64,000 bases of DNA from Polydactylus sextarius (taxonomy: Eukaryota; Chordata; Actinopteri; Polynemidae), in the NCBI GenBank assembly GCA_016801845.1, contig CM028909.1:12925313-12989312 (forward strand). The letters run 5' to 3'. Shown piece by piece: positions 48,320 through 59,100 of this stretch; the first letter of the stretch is position 1, and every line of letters starts with the position of its first letter. The notes under the pieces were generated by a model, which was given only the letters and a program-made list of their open reading frames with translations, was not told the origin of the DNA and did not search any database. Made by a program: the position numbers and the translations under genes.

Positions 48320-50917
48320 CACAGTACACAGTACAAACAGCACAAACTACAGTGTCTAGTTACATTTAATTCATGTTCAACTTCCTGTATAATAAGTGTA
48401 TATGTGTGTGTGTGTGTGTGTGTTTTGTCAGGTTGCAGGAGTAATTTCATCCATCATTGTGCTGATCACAGTTTTGAAAATAGGTGCTCTCTTTGAAGAT
48501 CTCCCAAAGGTAACACTTTCCTCCCTGAACCATTTCTTGATAATGGTCAGTATCTCCCTTAGCAGACAGTTTAATAATCAACATGATAGTAGTAAAATGC
48601 AAATACATGTGTATGTGTGTGTTTGTGTGTGTGTGTGTGTGTGTGGTGTGTGTATGTGTGTGTGTGTTGTGTGTGTGCTCCTCAGGCTGTCTTATCTACA
48701 ATAGTGTTTGTGAATTTGAAAGGAATGTTTAAGCAGTTCATGGACATCCCTACGCTGTGGAAGAGCAACAAGGTTGATCTGGTATGACTAAATCCTCTTT
48801 AAAAGTCTTCCTGCTCAATCAAACGCTGTGTGGACCTTACGTCATTGTTGACCTCATTGACAGCCAGTGTGTTTACTGCCCTCTAGCTGGTGTGGCTGGT
48901 AACGTTCACAAGCACTCTCCTGCTCAACTTGGACCTGGGCCTGGCTGTCTCCATTGGATTTTCCATGCTCACTTTCATCTTTAGGACACAACTGTAACTA
49001 CAAAACATTCATTAATTAATTCATTAAACATAATCATTAATCATTAATGTAATACAGACAATATGAGAGGTTCTGGCTGTAATTTTATCATTTTACTGCT
49101 CCTCAGGCCTCGCTACTCAATCTTAGGTCACATACGGGGCACTGACTTATACCTGGACACAGACAGCTACAGGGAGGTAAGAGTCCTTTAATGATTAAAG
49201 TGAAATATATTCAGTACCACACTCATCCATACATAGAATCGTGGGATGAAAAAGGAAATGCCAACAACACTGCTAGATACTTGTGGTAATTTTGAACTCT
49301 TCTAGAGGAACGTTAGAGGAAAAGGACAGGAAAGCTCCAAACAGTACCTGTAGGAGGTAGAAGGTGCAAAAGGAGAGGTATTGGATAATGAACTTTGCTA
49401 CTTTATGATGTGTCCCAACAGGCGAAAGAGATTCCAGGAATTAAAATCTTCCGTTCATCTGCAACCATCTACTACACAAACGCTGAGATGTACTTAGAGG
49501 CCCTACAAGAGAAGGTCTGTGGATGTGTGTCCTTTTTACAAGATGTAACCCCTGTCAGCTGTCTACAGCACCCCTAATTACTTTCATTATCTCTCTCACT
49601 CATCTCACTTTCTCTTTTCCATCTCGCTTAAATGTGTGGTGCGTGGCTTTTTGTACAGAGTGGAATTGAAATTGGGAAGCTGCTGACGGTAAAGAAGAAG
49701 CGAGATGCAGAGCTGAAGCGTAAACAAGAGAAAGAGAAAAAGAAAGCAAAAAAGGAAGCAAGGAAACAAGTAAGATAACCTGTGTGACACTTTGAGTTAT
49801 ACTAATTCTGTTAAAACTAATCACTTGTGACTGATATATTCCTAATAGTCTCCACTTTTTAACCTGTTTGTTGGTAGGAAAAACCAGCCAAACACCTGTC
49901 CAATGGTGTATCCTCCGTGAAGGACTTAGAGATGAATGAGGGGAATTTCTCTGCAGGACTAAAGGGGCAGAATCAAGGGAATGGTGGAGCCATTAGCCCG
50001 ACAGACACTTCTATAAAGAGCCTTAGTAAAGGACAGGTAAACTGGGCTTATCAACATGACGCAACCACGCTGGACTCAGATTCAGACACGGGTTGCCACG
50101 GTTATGACAGCATCGACCAGATATCACACTATGGTGACGAAGACAAGGGAAGGGCCCGCAGATCAGACACACACAGCATCATCTTGGACATTTCAACAAC
50201 CAGCTTCGTGGATACAGTCACTGTGAACACGCTGAAAAATGTATGTGTGAGTCGACCTCTGGTAATATATGTGACCAGAATAGCAAGTTCATCACTTCTT
50301 ATTTTGAATTAAGAACAGACACAAAAACAAATAATGTCTGTGTTTTTACTCTCAGATTTTCAGGGACTTTGGGGAGATTGATTTGGACATCTATCTAGCT
50401 GGCTGCCAAGGTGAGTGACATATCAGACAAAACAGAGACAAAGTTAATGTCCTTAATCTAGAGTCAAAGCACTGTTCCTTTAGATAATGAAAGCACCAAG
50501 GTCTCAGCCTCAGTGGCGCCACATCGTTCCCCGTCTGATATGTCAGTTGAACATAAATATTTCTATAATCTCAAACTGCTTTCTCTCTCATGACCTCTCA
50601 CTGGCATGCATGCTTTTCTGTCTTCATGTGTACTCAATTATTAGCCTGTGTTGTGGAGCAGCTGGAAATTGCAGGTTTCTTCTCGGAGTCCATCCCAAAG
50701 AGCAGGTTGTTTGTCACAGTTCATGATGCAGTGCTTCATATTCTTAATAAACGGGGGCAGACATACCTCATTTGTGTAAGTTCATCTTTATGAATATTAA
50801 TGACACCAATAGGATCTTTTGGCTTTACATGTTTACCACAAATGCAATGTATTGTGAAATTTTCCTACCCTGAATTTTTAATTGTTTCAGGATGTTCCCT
50901 GCATCACACAGATGTAA
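42891..50917 (+). CDS. slc26a6: SLC26A6-like anion exchanger
   Basis: Nineteen exons: 42891-43009, 43660-43799, 44130-44240, 44368-44540, 44649-44813, 45366-45518, 45768-45850, 46523-46670, 48083-48196, 48432-48509, 48686-48781, 48887-48993, 49107-49176, 49422-49514, 49659-49769, 49878-50240, 50356-50410, 50645-50775 and 50891-50917 (778 aa; human SLC26A6 is near 760). Family hallmarks are IMHLPQGMAYALLAS, FGTSRHISIGTFAV, FGFVVTYLSEPLVRGYTT, ALGLSNTVGGFFQ and LVQESTGGKTQ in the membrane domain (about 60-510), then a STAS domain (RYSILGHI onward) whose variable insert is exon 16 (121 aa). Extracellular NST and NRT sequons lie in exon 4. The lysine-rich exon 15 follows the first STAS part. The C-terminus TQM fits a class I PDZ ligand. 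SLC26A6 exchanges chloride, bicarbonate, oxalate and sulfate at apical membranes. The A6 call rests on remembered similarity; A5 and A3 are less alike. ATG 42891 is the first ATG in an upstream-open frame. Confidence 0.85.
44914..44951. repeat. (CTAA)n microsatellite
   Basis: Tetranucleotide repeats in the intron after slc26a6 exon 5, with one interruption. Confidence 0.85.
46671..48082 (+). other. Intron 8 of slc26a6
   Basis: The largest intron of this gene, 1.4 kb. It contains no recognised gene or element. Confidence 0.6.
48245..48316. repeat. (AT)n microsatellite
   Basis: A pure AT tract of about 72 bases in the intron between exons 9 and 10 of slc26a6. Confidence 0.9.
48403..48422 (+). 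repeat. (TG)n tract abutting slc26a6 exon 10
   Basis: (TG)10 is followed by TTTTGTCAG and then exon 10 at 48432. Confidence 0.9.
48609..48678 (+). repeat. Interrupted (TG)n tract upstream of slc26a6 exon 11
   Basis: Seventy bases of TG repeats with a few interruptions end eight bases before the acceptor of exon 11 at 48686. Confidence 0.9.
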
Positions 50918-52113
50918 CCATCAGAGGTCAGACTGTTCCAGCTCTTACCATCTTCCTCCTCGTCCTCCTCTTTTTGCTGGCTGTATCATTGCTCACTATT
51001 AGACGTCATTGTCTCCTCCCCCTTTCAGTGGGGGAGAATGCACCACCTTGACATGGCGGCTGGTTGCCATGGCAATAAAGGGAGCCGTTGCTGTGGCAAC
51101 AGGCTTTTTATGATATCGTCTAATGAGATAGCCAGCAATACGTCATTGCAGCTCTCTCTCTCTCTTGTGGCGTGTGTGAGAGACAGAGATGGGGCGGGGG
51201 CTGAGTGGGAGAATGTAGCATCGGACTAATAGAAGTCTGTATTTATAGCTTGTGTGAGAGAAAGAGTAGGGAGTGAGCAAAAGGTTGACTGTAATGGGAA
51301 ACTCATATGCAAGAGGTGTTGTTGTGAGCAGACAGGTCTCCATATGTGTGAATGTCAATTATATATTCTTGAATCAATGAAGTTGACCTTCCCGTTCTTC
51401 CCCAACAAATCAATAGAATGTAAATATTTGTTATCGATATGGCCAGTCCATGCCCTCTGGGAGGGTTTCTTAATCCTTGTACATTAGCACTCCTTTGATC
51501 AAAAAAAAAAAAAAAGCCTGCGAGAACTAAAATGCAAATAAGCTGTAATAGGTGTTAGGTGTGGTTAGGTTTTAACATGACAGCAGCTTTCAAACACAAC
51601 GTTGGTGTATTTATAGTCAGTATTTATTCACGTGTCTGATTCCTCTGACATTTTGTGCTCCCTGCTATTTTTGGGATCTAACATTTGCTAAACACTGTAT
51701 TGTAACACAGTGTCCAGTGTCCTGCACATGTTTGTTTATAAGATTATCATTGGAAAAAGCAACTAACTCTGTGGGATGCTAGTGGCTGACCACCAAAAAT
51801 TAAGTGATCTACCTACAGAAAATACAGATATGTGTCAAAGATCTGCCAATGATTGGTTTCTTGAATTAATCGCTCAACAAACAACCTACAGTTTTTAGTA
51901 AAAAAAAAAAAAAAATCCTTAAGAGAGCCCATTAAAACTAAATAATGGGCTAACTAACTAGATAAAACTTCTAGTTAGCTACTTTATAAATATGTAATTG
52001 TCTCTTTGGAGTTTATTTTTATACATGTATATCAGTGTAACACAATCGAATGAGGATACTTTCTGTACATATTCACTGTGTGTTTTATGAATATAGAATG
52101 AGTAAAGAATAAA
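50918..52113 (+). other. Probable slc26a6 3' UTR
   Basis: After the stop codon the sequence runs 1.2 kb to an AATAAA signal at 52108-52113. It holds two RFX-type X-box palindromes (51063-51076 and 51087-51100) and short A runs. No further exon was recognised. Confidence 0.5.
52108..52113 (+). terminator. Poly(A) signal, probably of slc26a6
   Basis: AATAAA is the only canonical signal seen at the plausible end of this plus-strand gene before the opposing gene begins. An earlier AATAAA near 51075 sits inside the X-box region and could give a shorter UTR. Confidence 0.5.
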
Positions 52114-52153
52114 GAAGTCACAAAAACACACAGTATCAATCTTCATCTGGTCA

Positions 52154-52159
52154 TTTATT
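52154..52159 (-). terminator. Poly(A) signal, probably of slc6a8
   Basis: TTTATT on the plus strand reads AATAAA on the minus strand, about 1 kb after the slc6a8 stop codon. Cleavage would be expected at about 52125-52145. Confidence 0.45.
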
Positions 52160-52525
52160 GCTTCTTTCCTTTCATGGCATCAAGTCTCATCCCCCTCCCC
52201 ACATCCCCGTCTCCTGCTCTTTGCACAATTCAGTCTAAGGTTTCGCTCCTTCTCTTAAGGTGGAAATACTGATCTTCATCCTCTCAAAATTTTGTTAACA
52301 CTGATTCACAGACCCTACAATACACGGGATACTTAAGTTAGTTCATAACACACAACTGGAAGTGGTGATGCATTGTCTCTTTTTGATTTTTTTTTTTTTT
52401 TTTTTTTTTACAAATGGAAGTTATGTTTGTACAGTTTAAGAGAATACAGTTGGCAGGAAACAATGGCCGGAGGCAATGCTACATGTAAATGAAGACACCA
52501 CTGCCACAGTCCAACATGCGCACCT

Positions 52526-52529
<4 letters not shown>

Positions 52530-52611
<82 letters not shown>

Positions 52612-52623
52612 ACACACACACAC
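52530..52623. repeat. (CA)n microsatellite in the slc6a8 3' UTR region
   Basis: More than 90 bases of CA repeats lie between the slc6a8 stop codon and the putative poly(A) signal. Confidence 0.9.
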
Positions 52624-53147
52624 AGACGCACACATTCAGGCCATGGCATATCAGCAGCTCTGAGGTTTTTCATTTAAAAATTTTTTGTCAGAACATTTTG
52701 AGATTCAGTTCATTCTGAACAAAATGGCATGAAATATTGGGACTGATGAGGCTGTTGATACCCTAACAAAGAGGCGCAGAGAGGGAAGATACTGCAACTA
52801 CACTGGACACATCACATTTACAGAACAAGACGGGACAGGACAGCACAAAGGCAGGGGGCGGAAAGAGAGGAGAGTGTCAGCGAGGTAGAGTCAGAAAGCA
52901 GAGCAGAAGGAACATCAGCCTGTGATGACAGTATAGGTGTGGGTGTGTTTCAGTTCTTCTCCCATCTAATCTTTGGTCCATTTGTCCAGGGCTTTTCCGT
53001 AGCTTTAAAACTGGGGTGCATATCTAATCTGCACTTTGCTCTTACCAGGTCAGTGTAGTGAGGATGAATTTTTGAGACGTTTGTTAGTGTATGTGTATGC
53101 TGATGTCAAGGTGGACCTTGGCTTTGTGTTCAATAGGGCTTAGCTCA

Positions 53148-56100
53148 TCAGATGACACTCTCAAAGAGAAGCGTACTCTTGGTTCCTGTAGGGGGCAGCA
53201 GTTTGGCCTCGCTCTCTGGGGCCAGATACTCCATGTGATGTCTGCCCCAAACTGGGGTAGTAAGGTGCTGCCACCGCTATACAGAAAAAGACAACAACAT
53301 GAAGAGTTCTTTACCGGACCGATGCTTCAGTCTTTACTAATGAGTAATGATGAAATCATCAACCCAAATAACAGGAAAGGGGGGGCAGTATCCAAGGAGA
53401 CACATTCCTACTGGTTTATCGACGGTTACAAACAGAGACAAAACCACAAGAGAATGTGCACAAACATGCATGTTTCCCCTCCCGCATACTGACCTCCCGC
53501 AAAGATCCTTTGCAGCGCAGGAGTTTGTACAGAACAGTGAGAGGGATACAGAGCATGGAGGACAGAGCCAGTGCCCAGCCAAGCACTTCACCCCACACAG
53601 GATATGTGTACACTGTGTTATAGGTCAGGGGCTTGTAGTTCACCACGTGGAACAGGAACACTCCCTGTATGCAACAGTAAAATTTCAGTGACAATTTTCA
53701 ATGACAAGATAACACATGAAGAAAAACAAACAAAACAGCTCTTACCACACAAACAAATGGTGTGATGTAGGACCAGCACCACTTCATGTAGGGCAGGGGC
53801 TGATAGCCAATCATACGAGCCACGTCGTCCATGAAACGGTCTGCGCCTGACAAGGATGACATAAAGATGTTGAAATAATGCATTGAATTGTGTGGCTTGC
53901 ATTTGTATTTGTAATGGTGCTACACTGCCTCACCATAAACCCATGCAATCACCACACACTCCCAGAAGGCTTGCCACAGCAGAGTGATACCACTGGCAGA
54001 GTAGTAGTCAAACAGCTGGAAGACATACATCCCTCCCTGACAGAAACAAAGAGAGCAGTCAGCATCAAGACTATCCTGTTAATACTTTATGTGTGACCTA
54101 TTTCAAGCCTTGTCTCTACTGTTTAGGCTTTCATCCCAGTTCAGTCCTGGCAATGGTTTCCTGAGCCAAATTACACATCTGATAGCAAAACAATCTCAAG
54201 CTCAGGTAAGAGACTATTCCCATTTGTATAGGTCTCCTATTCAGCCTAAAGTTTGTCTTATTTTGATATACTAGCCCTTGATGGATTGTACCTCTGTGAC
54301 CATAGACATGTCTATGAGGAAGCAGATGACGCAGCAGATGGCTGCTACCACCTCTCGCCGCAGGGAGCCCAAGGCAGACTTAGGGGGTAGCATGTCCATG
54401 ATTCCCGTTATTAAACCCTCTACCCCTACAAACTGAAGAGAATCAAGAGAGAGAGAGAGCGAGAGAGAAGAGGGGAGGGGGTAAAAAGTGAATGGGAGAC
54501 CAAAAGACAATGGGAAACAAGGGTGAGAGAGAGGACAAGGATTAAGTCTGGAACACTATGGATGTTGTACAAAGATGTTTCCAATGTGATTTACTAATGT
54601 AATGTAACAAATGTATTAAACAGAACACAAAGTCGAGCATATCAAATAAAAAATATACAGAAAGAGAACATAATTTCAACAAATAATCAAAAATTATATA
54701 CAGAGAATTTCACTGTTGCTGACTCAATCCTAACCCCACCAGCTAACCTTCTCTTTCAACCAATCAACGTATGTCAGATGCACTTGACATGTAATAGAGA
54801 TTTTGCAGGTGAGCATGTCAGCCCAGACTCTCCTCCTCAGTCTAACAAAACAAGCATGTTGATGTGGATCATTGGAGAAACATTTCAACCTCCAGAATGA
54901 GTAATGCTGCGGAGCTGTTGTTACATCATTTACCAGTAATGGCAGCAAATTCACAAGCAATGTGACTGTGTCAGAAAAAGAGAAAGAAAGGCCGCGAAGA
55001 AATGAGGGAGAGAATGGAAAGTGAGAGTAAATGAATGGATCGGAGAGCAGACAGACGCTCTCTGTGTGAATCAGACAGAAGGTCATTGACAAATCCCTGG
55101 GCTGTAAAACAATGGATGTAGGCACTGGCTCAAACAGACACACAACAAACAGGCTGCGAAGAAATGCAATGCTAAAACTGGATGCGATGTGTCTAGACTT
55201 TCTGAGAGGAAATAAAAGCGAAATAGACAGAGAAATGTAAAGATTGACTGGCTGTCAATACACTACATTAAGTCTGAAAGTGCTACAGAATCAAAACGGC
55301 AGCAAATATCAAAGTAGATAATACCTTACTGTAAAATACAGTTCCTGTAAGCTAAAACAATAGTAAACAGACGAACATACTAAGATGAGTATTACCTGGC
55401 TGTCTAAGCCGAGTATGAGCAACATGAAGAAGAAGAGCGCTGCCCAGAGTGGCGCCAGAGGCATCAGCGTCACAGCCTTTGGGTAAGCTATAAAAGCCAG
55501 GCCTGGACCTGCACATTAAGAAATGGAGTGAGTAGTGTAAAGTGCAAGAACACAGTTCTCACAGTCAATGCTCAGTCACACTAAGCGTGACAAATCTCTC
55601 TGTCTCACTCAGTCATGGGAAAGCTGTATTCTTACCACTCTCAGCTACCTTACTGATGTCCACATCTTGCTCTGCAGCCATGAAGCCCAGAACAGAGAAT
55701 ACCACAAAGCCTGCAAAAAAACTGGTTCCACTGTTGATGAGTGCCAACATGAATGCATCCCTATACACAAGGAAAGAGGAAGGACGAATATAGAGAGTGG
55801 GGAAGCAGAACAGCAAGAATGACACTGTTAGGAAAAGATGCATTTATAATATGCTGTAACACGAAACCCACATAATATACTCAAGCAAAACACGGGCAAC
55901 CAGAAGAGATGGGCTGGGATGCTAAATAGGGGATCAATAGCAATTTCTCTGAAAGCTGCTGTTGTCTTTGTAGTTGGCAGGAGGAGAGGAAAAACACCAA
56001 TGGGAAGTCTGTTTCAAGGTCTACAAGAGAAGAGCGCTAGGAAAACTCAGGCTGACTAATAGCTACATATATAGTACCAAACATTATAACAACACATGCA

Positions 56101-59100
56101 TGCTTTTATAAATAAATTATGTTGGAGGTCTAATTCCCACTTAAGTATAAAGGCAACATCAATGTTATCTGGTCTATGGAGGGAAGAATGACCTGTTTAT
56201 TCTGCTAAGTTAAGTCTAACTGACAACACCAGCCAAGAATCCTCTCTGTATAAACAACAGTCGCACTATGATGTTTACTATATCACTGTTACAGCTGCGT
56301 TTAGCAGCCTCAACTCTGTCAGCTGTCACTAAGCTCTATCAACCTGGTGAAAACATTCAGAGGAATGCCTATGGACGAGGACAGTCGAAACAAGTGAGAG
56401 TGGTGTTTGGGTTAGGAGAGCATTCCATATCAGGGCCACAATTACTAACCAAGACTAAGAGATTATTGTTGCATTTATGGGTTTGTGAAACTATAAAGCT
56501 AATTATATACTAGAGAAGAAAGTTCCCTGGGAGTAAAATATCAAATTTCACAGTATGGTGGTAGAAGCCTTGCCGTTAGCAAATAAAAAGGGTTTAACTA
56601 CTTTACAATCTAGACTTCAAGACGTGGCTTAGCTTTCATCAGGGGGTGCTTCAGCCTCAAGTGTACTTTGGCTCACCTGTGCATTGAGCTGAATGCCACC
56701 ATTATTGTACGTAAGTTAGCGTGATAGCAGCTACTGGATGTGAGTAATGCGTTGATTTTAAGAATAAAAGCATCAAACTAAAAAAAAAAAGACTAATGTT
56801 AGCACATTAGTCATATGAGGACTGCTGAAGTATCACATTTCAGAACATCAGATGCTCAGCTGTAATAAACCACCGGTATGGCTAAAGATGATACAAGTTA
56901 AGCTAAGCTAAGAACCCAAAACTGGGTACTGAGGCATAAATACATTGGCATCTGAAAGCAATTTATATACACATCTCCCAAGATATTCCTGGGTTTCTTT
57001 AAGTCTGTGTGAGAAACAGAGCTTAGTGGACATACCTCAGAATCTCAACTCATCTTTCAACTTCCAATTAAGGTCAAGGCAGAGAAAATGCCAGAGGGTA
57101 GGATATTCATAAGACTCCTCCTATTATGGATATTCCAAATATTCAAGCAGCGAGTGATTTGACTCTTATAAATTACTACTACTACTACTACTACTGTGGG
57201 GCTAACATTCTCATAAGAACTGAACACGTGTCTATAATGAGTGTAAAGAGTAAACACATTTAAGCTCATCGACCTGTGTACAAAAACTGAAATAACGAGG
57301 CCACTAATAACAAGGGGTGTAACGAGTGCTGGAAAATTTGGAAATGAGTGCTAAAAAAATTCAACAAATAACAAAATAAGCTAGTTAAAACTTATTTTAA
57401 TAACGTGTTGGTCAAACAGTTGATAACTGCAACTGTATGATCATTTTGAAGGAAGTAGTGTGTGCTGCAGTTTAAAATCTAGTGCGTGTATTGACATTCC
57501 TGTGAGTCTTGTTAGTGCATGTTTTACATTAGATTACATTAAGTTTTCCATTGCTGGACTGGGGAGGAAACATAGCAACAGAAATGGAGTAGGCAACAGT
57601 AACTGAAAGTGTGTGGTAAAAGTCAAAGAAAGTATTTCAAGATTCGGATGCTTCATATAAGACAGACACTTGCCATTTAAAGGAATAGGGAAAAAAAGCA
57701 GCAAGACAGTGAGGACAAACACAAACTATGTGGCTTTTGAAAGAAGAGAAGGGACTGAGTGCAGACATGAATGTCACCTTGCTGCTACTGGACAGGTTGG
57801 CATTTATAAAATATTTGAAGTAGGCCATGCGGCTGTTATATTTACTCTAACTAAATATATCTGCTTAAAATGAATTATTGTCTTGGAACTGTGGAAATTT
57901 CTCTCTATTTGGAAGTGTTTATATAATTAAACTCCAGAGGGGACAGACATTAGTCAACCTAAGCACCCCAAGTCTAAATAATACTTAATGTTGAAGGTAC
58001 TTATTGTTAAAAATATTCCAAAAAGTACAAGTACACAATGACTTTTGTCACACTGATGAGAGTAAATGTAACTTTAATATAACACAGGTCTGCACTTCCT
58101 TTTTTAAAGAGGGGTCAGCTTGATAAAACAGAATAAAGCCTGTAAGGCTAAAGAATATAATATCTTATTGTAAACGCTTCACTTCTATTGTATCAGATAG
58201 GAAATGACATCTGAAATGTGAGAGGTGTGGTATGAAATCTTTAGGCCCTTGCTCATACTACCTTACATTCATACAGTGTATTCCTCAAGTTAAATCATTG
58301 TTCTGGTGGTCAGAGAATGGCACAGTCAATACAGTTCAACATTCATTTAGTGCTGTACAACAATGTACAGCACTAAATGCATAAAGTGCAGTAGTAGTAC
58401 AGACAAACTTAGATTGTTTTCTCTATCACAGAGTGAATAGTGAAAGAAAAACCTAATTCTAGTAGAAATGCATTTTTTTCTGGATTGTTTAGTACTCAAG
58501 TCCATGGTCACATGCAGCTGTGTGTGGAGTCTGGCTGATAGTGTTTGTGTTGATGTTGGCCTCATTCCAGTGACAGCAGTGTCTGATTTTATGTTGTGTA
58601 GATACTCACTGGTAACAGTTGTTATGAAAGCGGTTGTAGCTGCCCAGTGCCGTCAGGGCACCCAGCCCAATGGCATAGGAGAAGAAAATCTGAGTGCCGG
58701 CATCAATCCACACCTGTCACAAGAGGAAATGTGGGAGTGATATTCCACAGTAACTTTTGATATGTGTTTTATTGAATGCTGACATACAAACGTGTCATAT
58801 ATTCTTGTTCTCTACATTGCTACAGACGTGTTTAGTTAATTGGAAGAGTATACCTGTGCTTCACCGAGCTTTGACCAGTCTGGTTTCAGGTAGTAAACAA
58901 TGCCATCTATGGCTCCAGGTAAAGTGACTCCGTGGGCCAGCAGAACCACCAGAACCAAGTAGGGGAACAGAGCTGTGAAGTACACAACCTATGGAAAGAA
59001 TAAAAAACAGAGTTGTGAAGTACATTTCTGGGCAAATCTAATGTGTCTAGTGCAAATCTAGAACCAATTTGTTGGATATGCTTGGGGGAGGGGAGTGGGG

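Noticed and set aside
48038..48343. Minus-strand open frame across slc26a6 exon 9
   Set aside because: It is the antisense of a real exon joined to an AT repeat.
52436..52718. Poly-Cys-Val and poly-His-Thr frames
   Set aside because: They are produced by the CA microsatellite in the slc6a8 3' UTR region.
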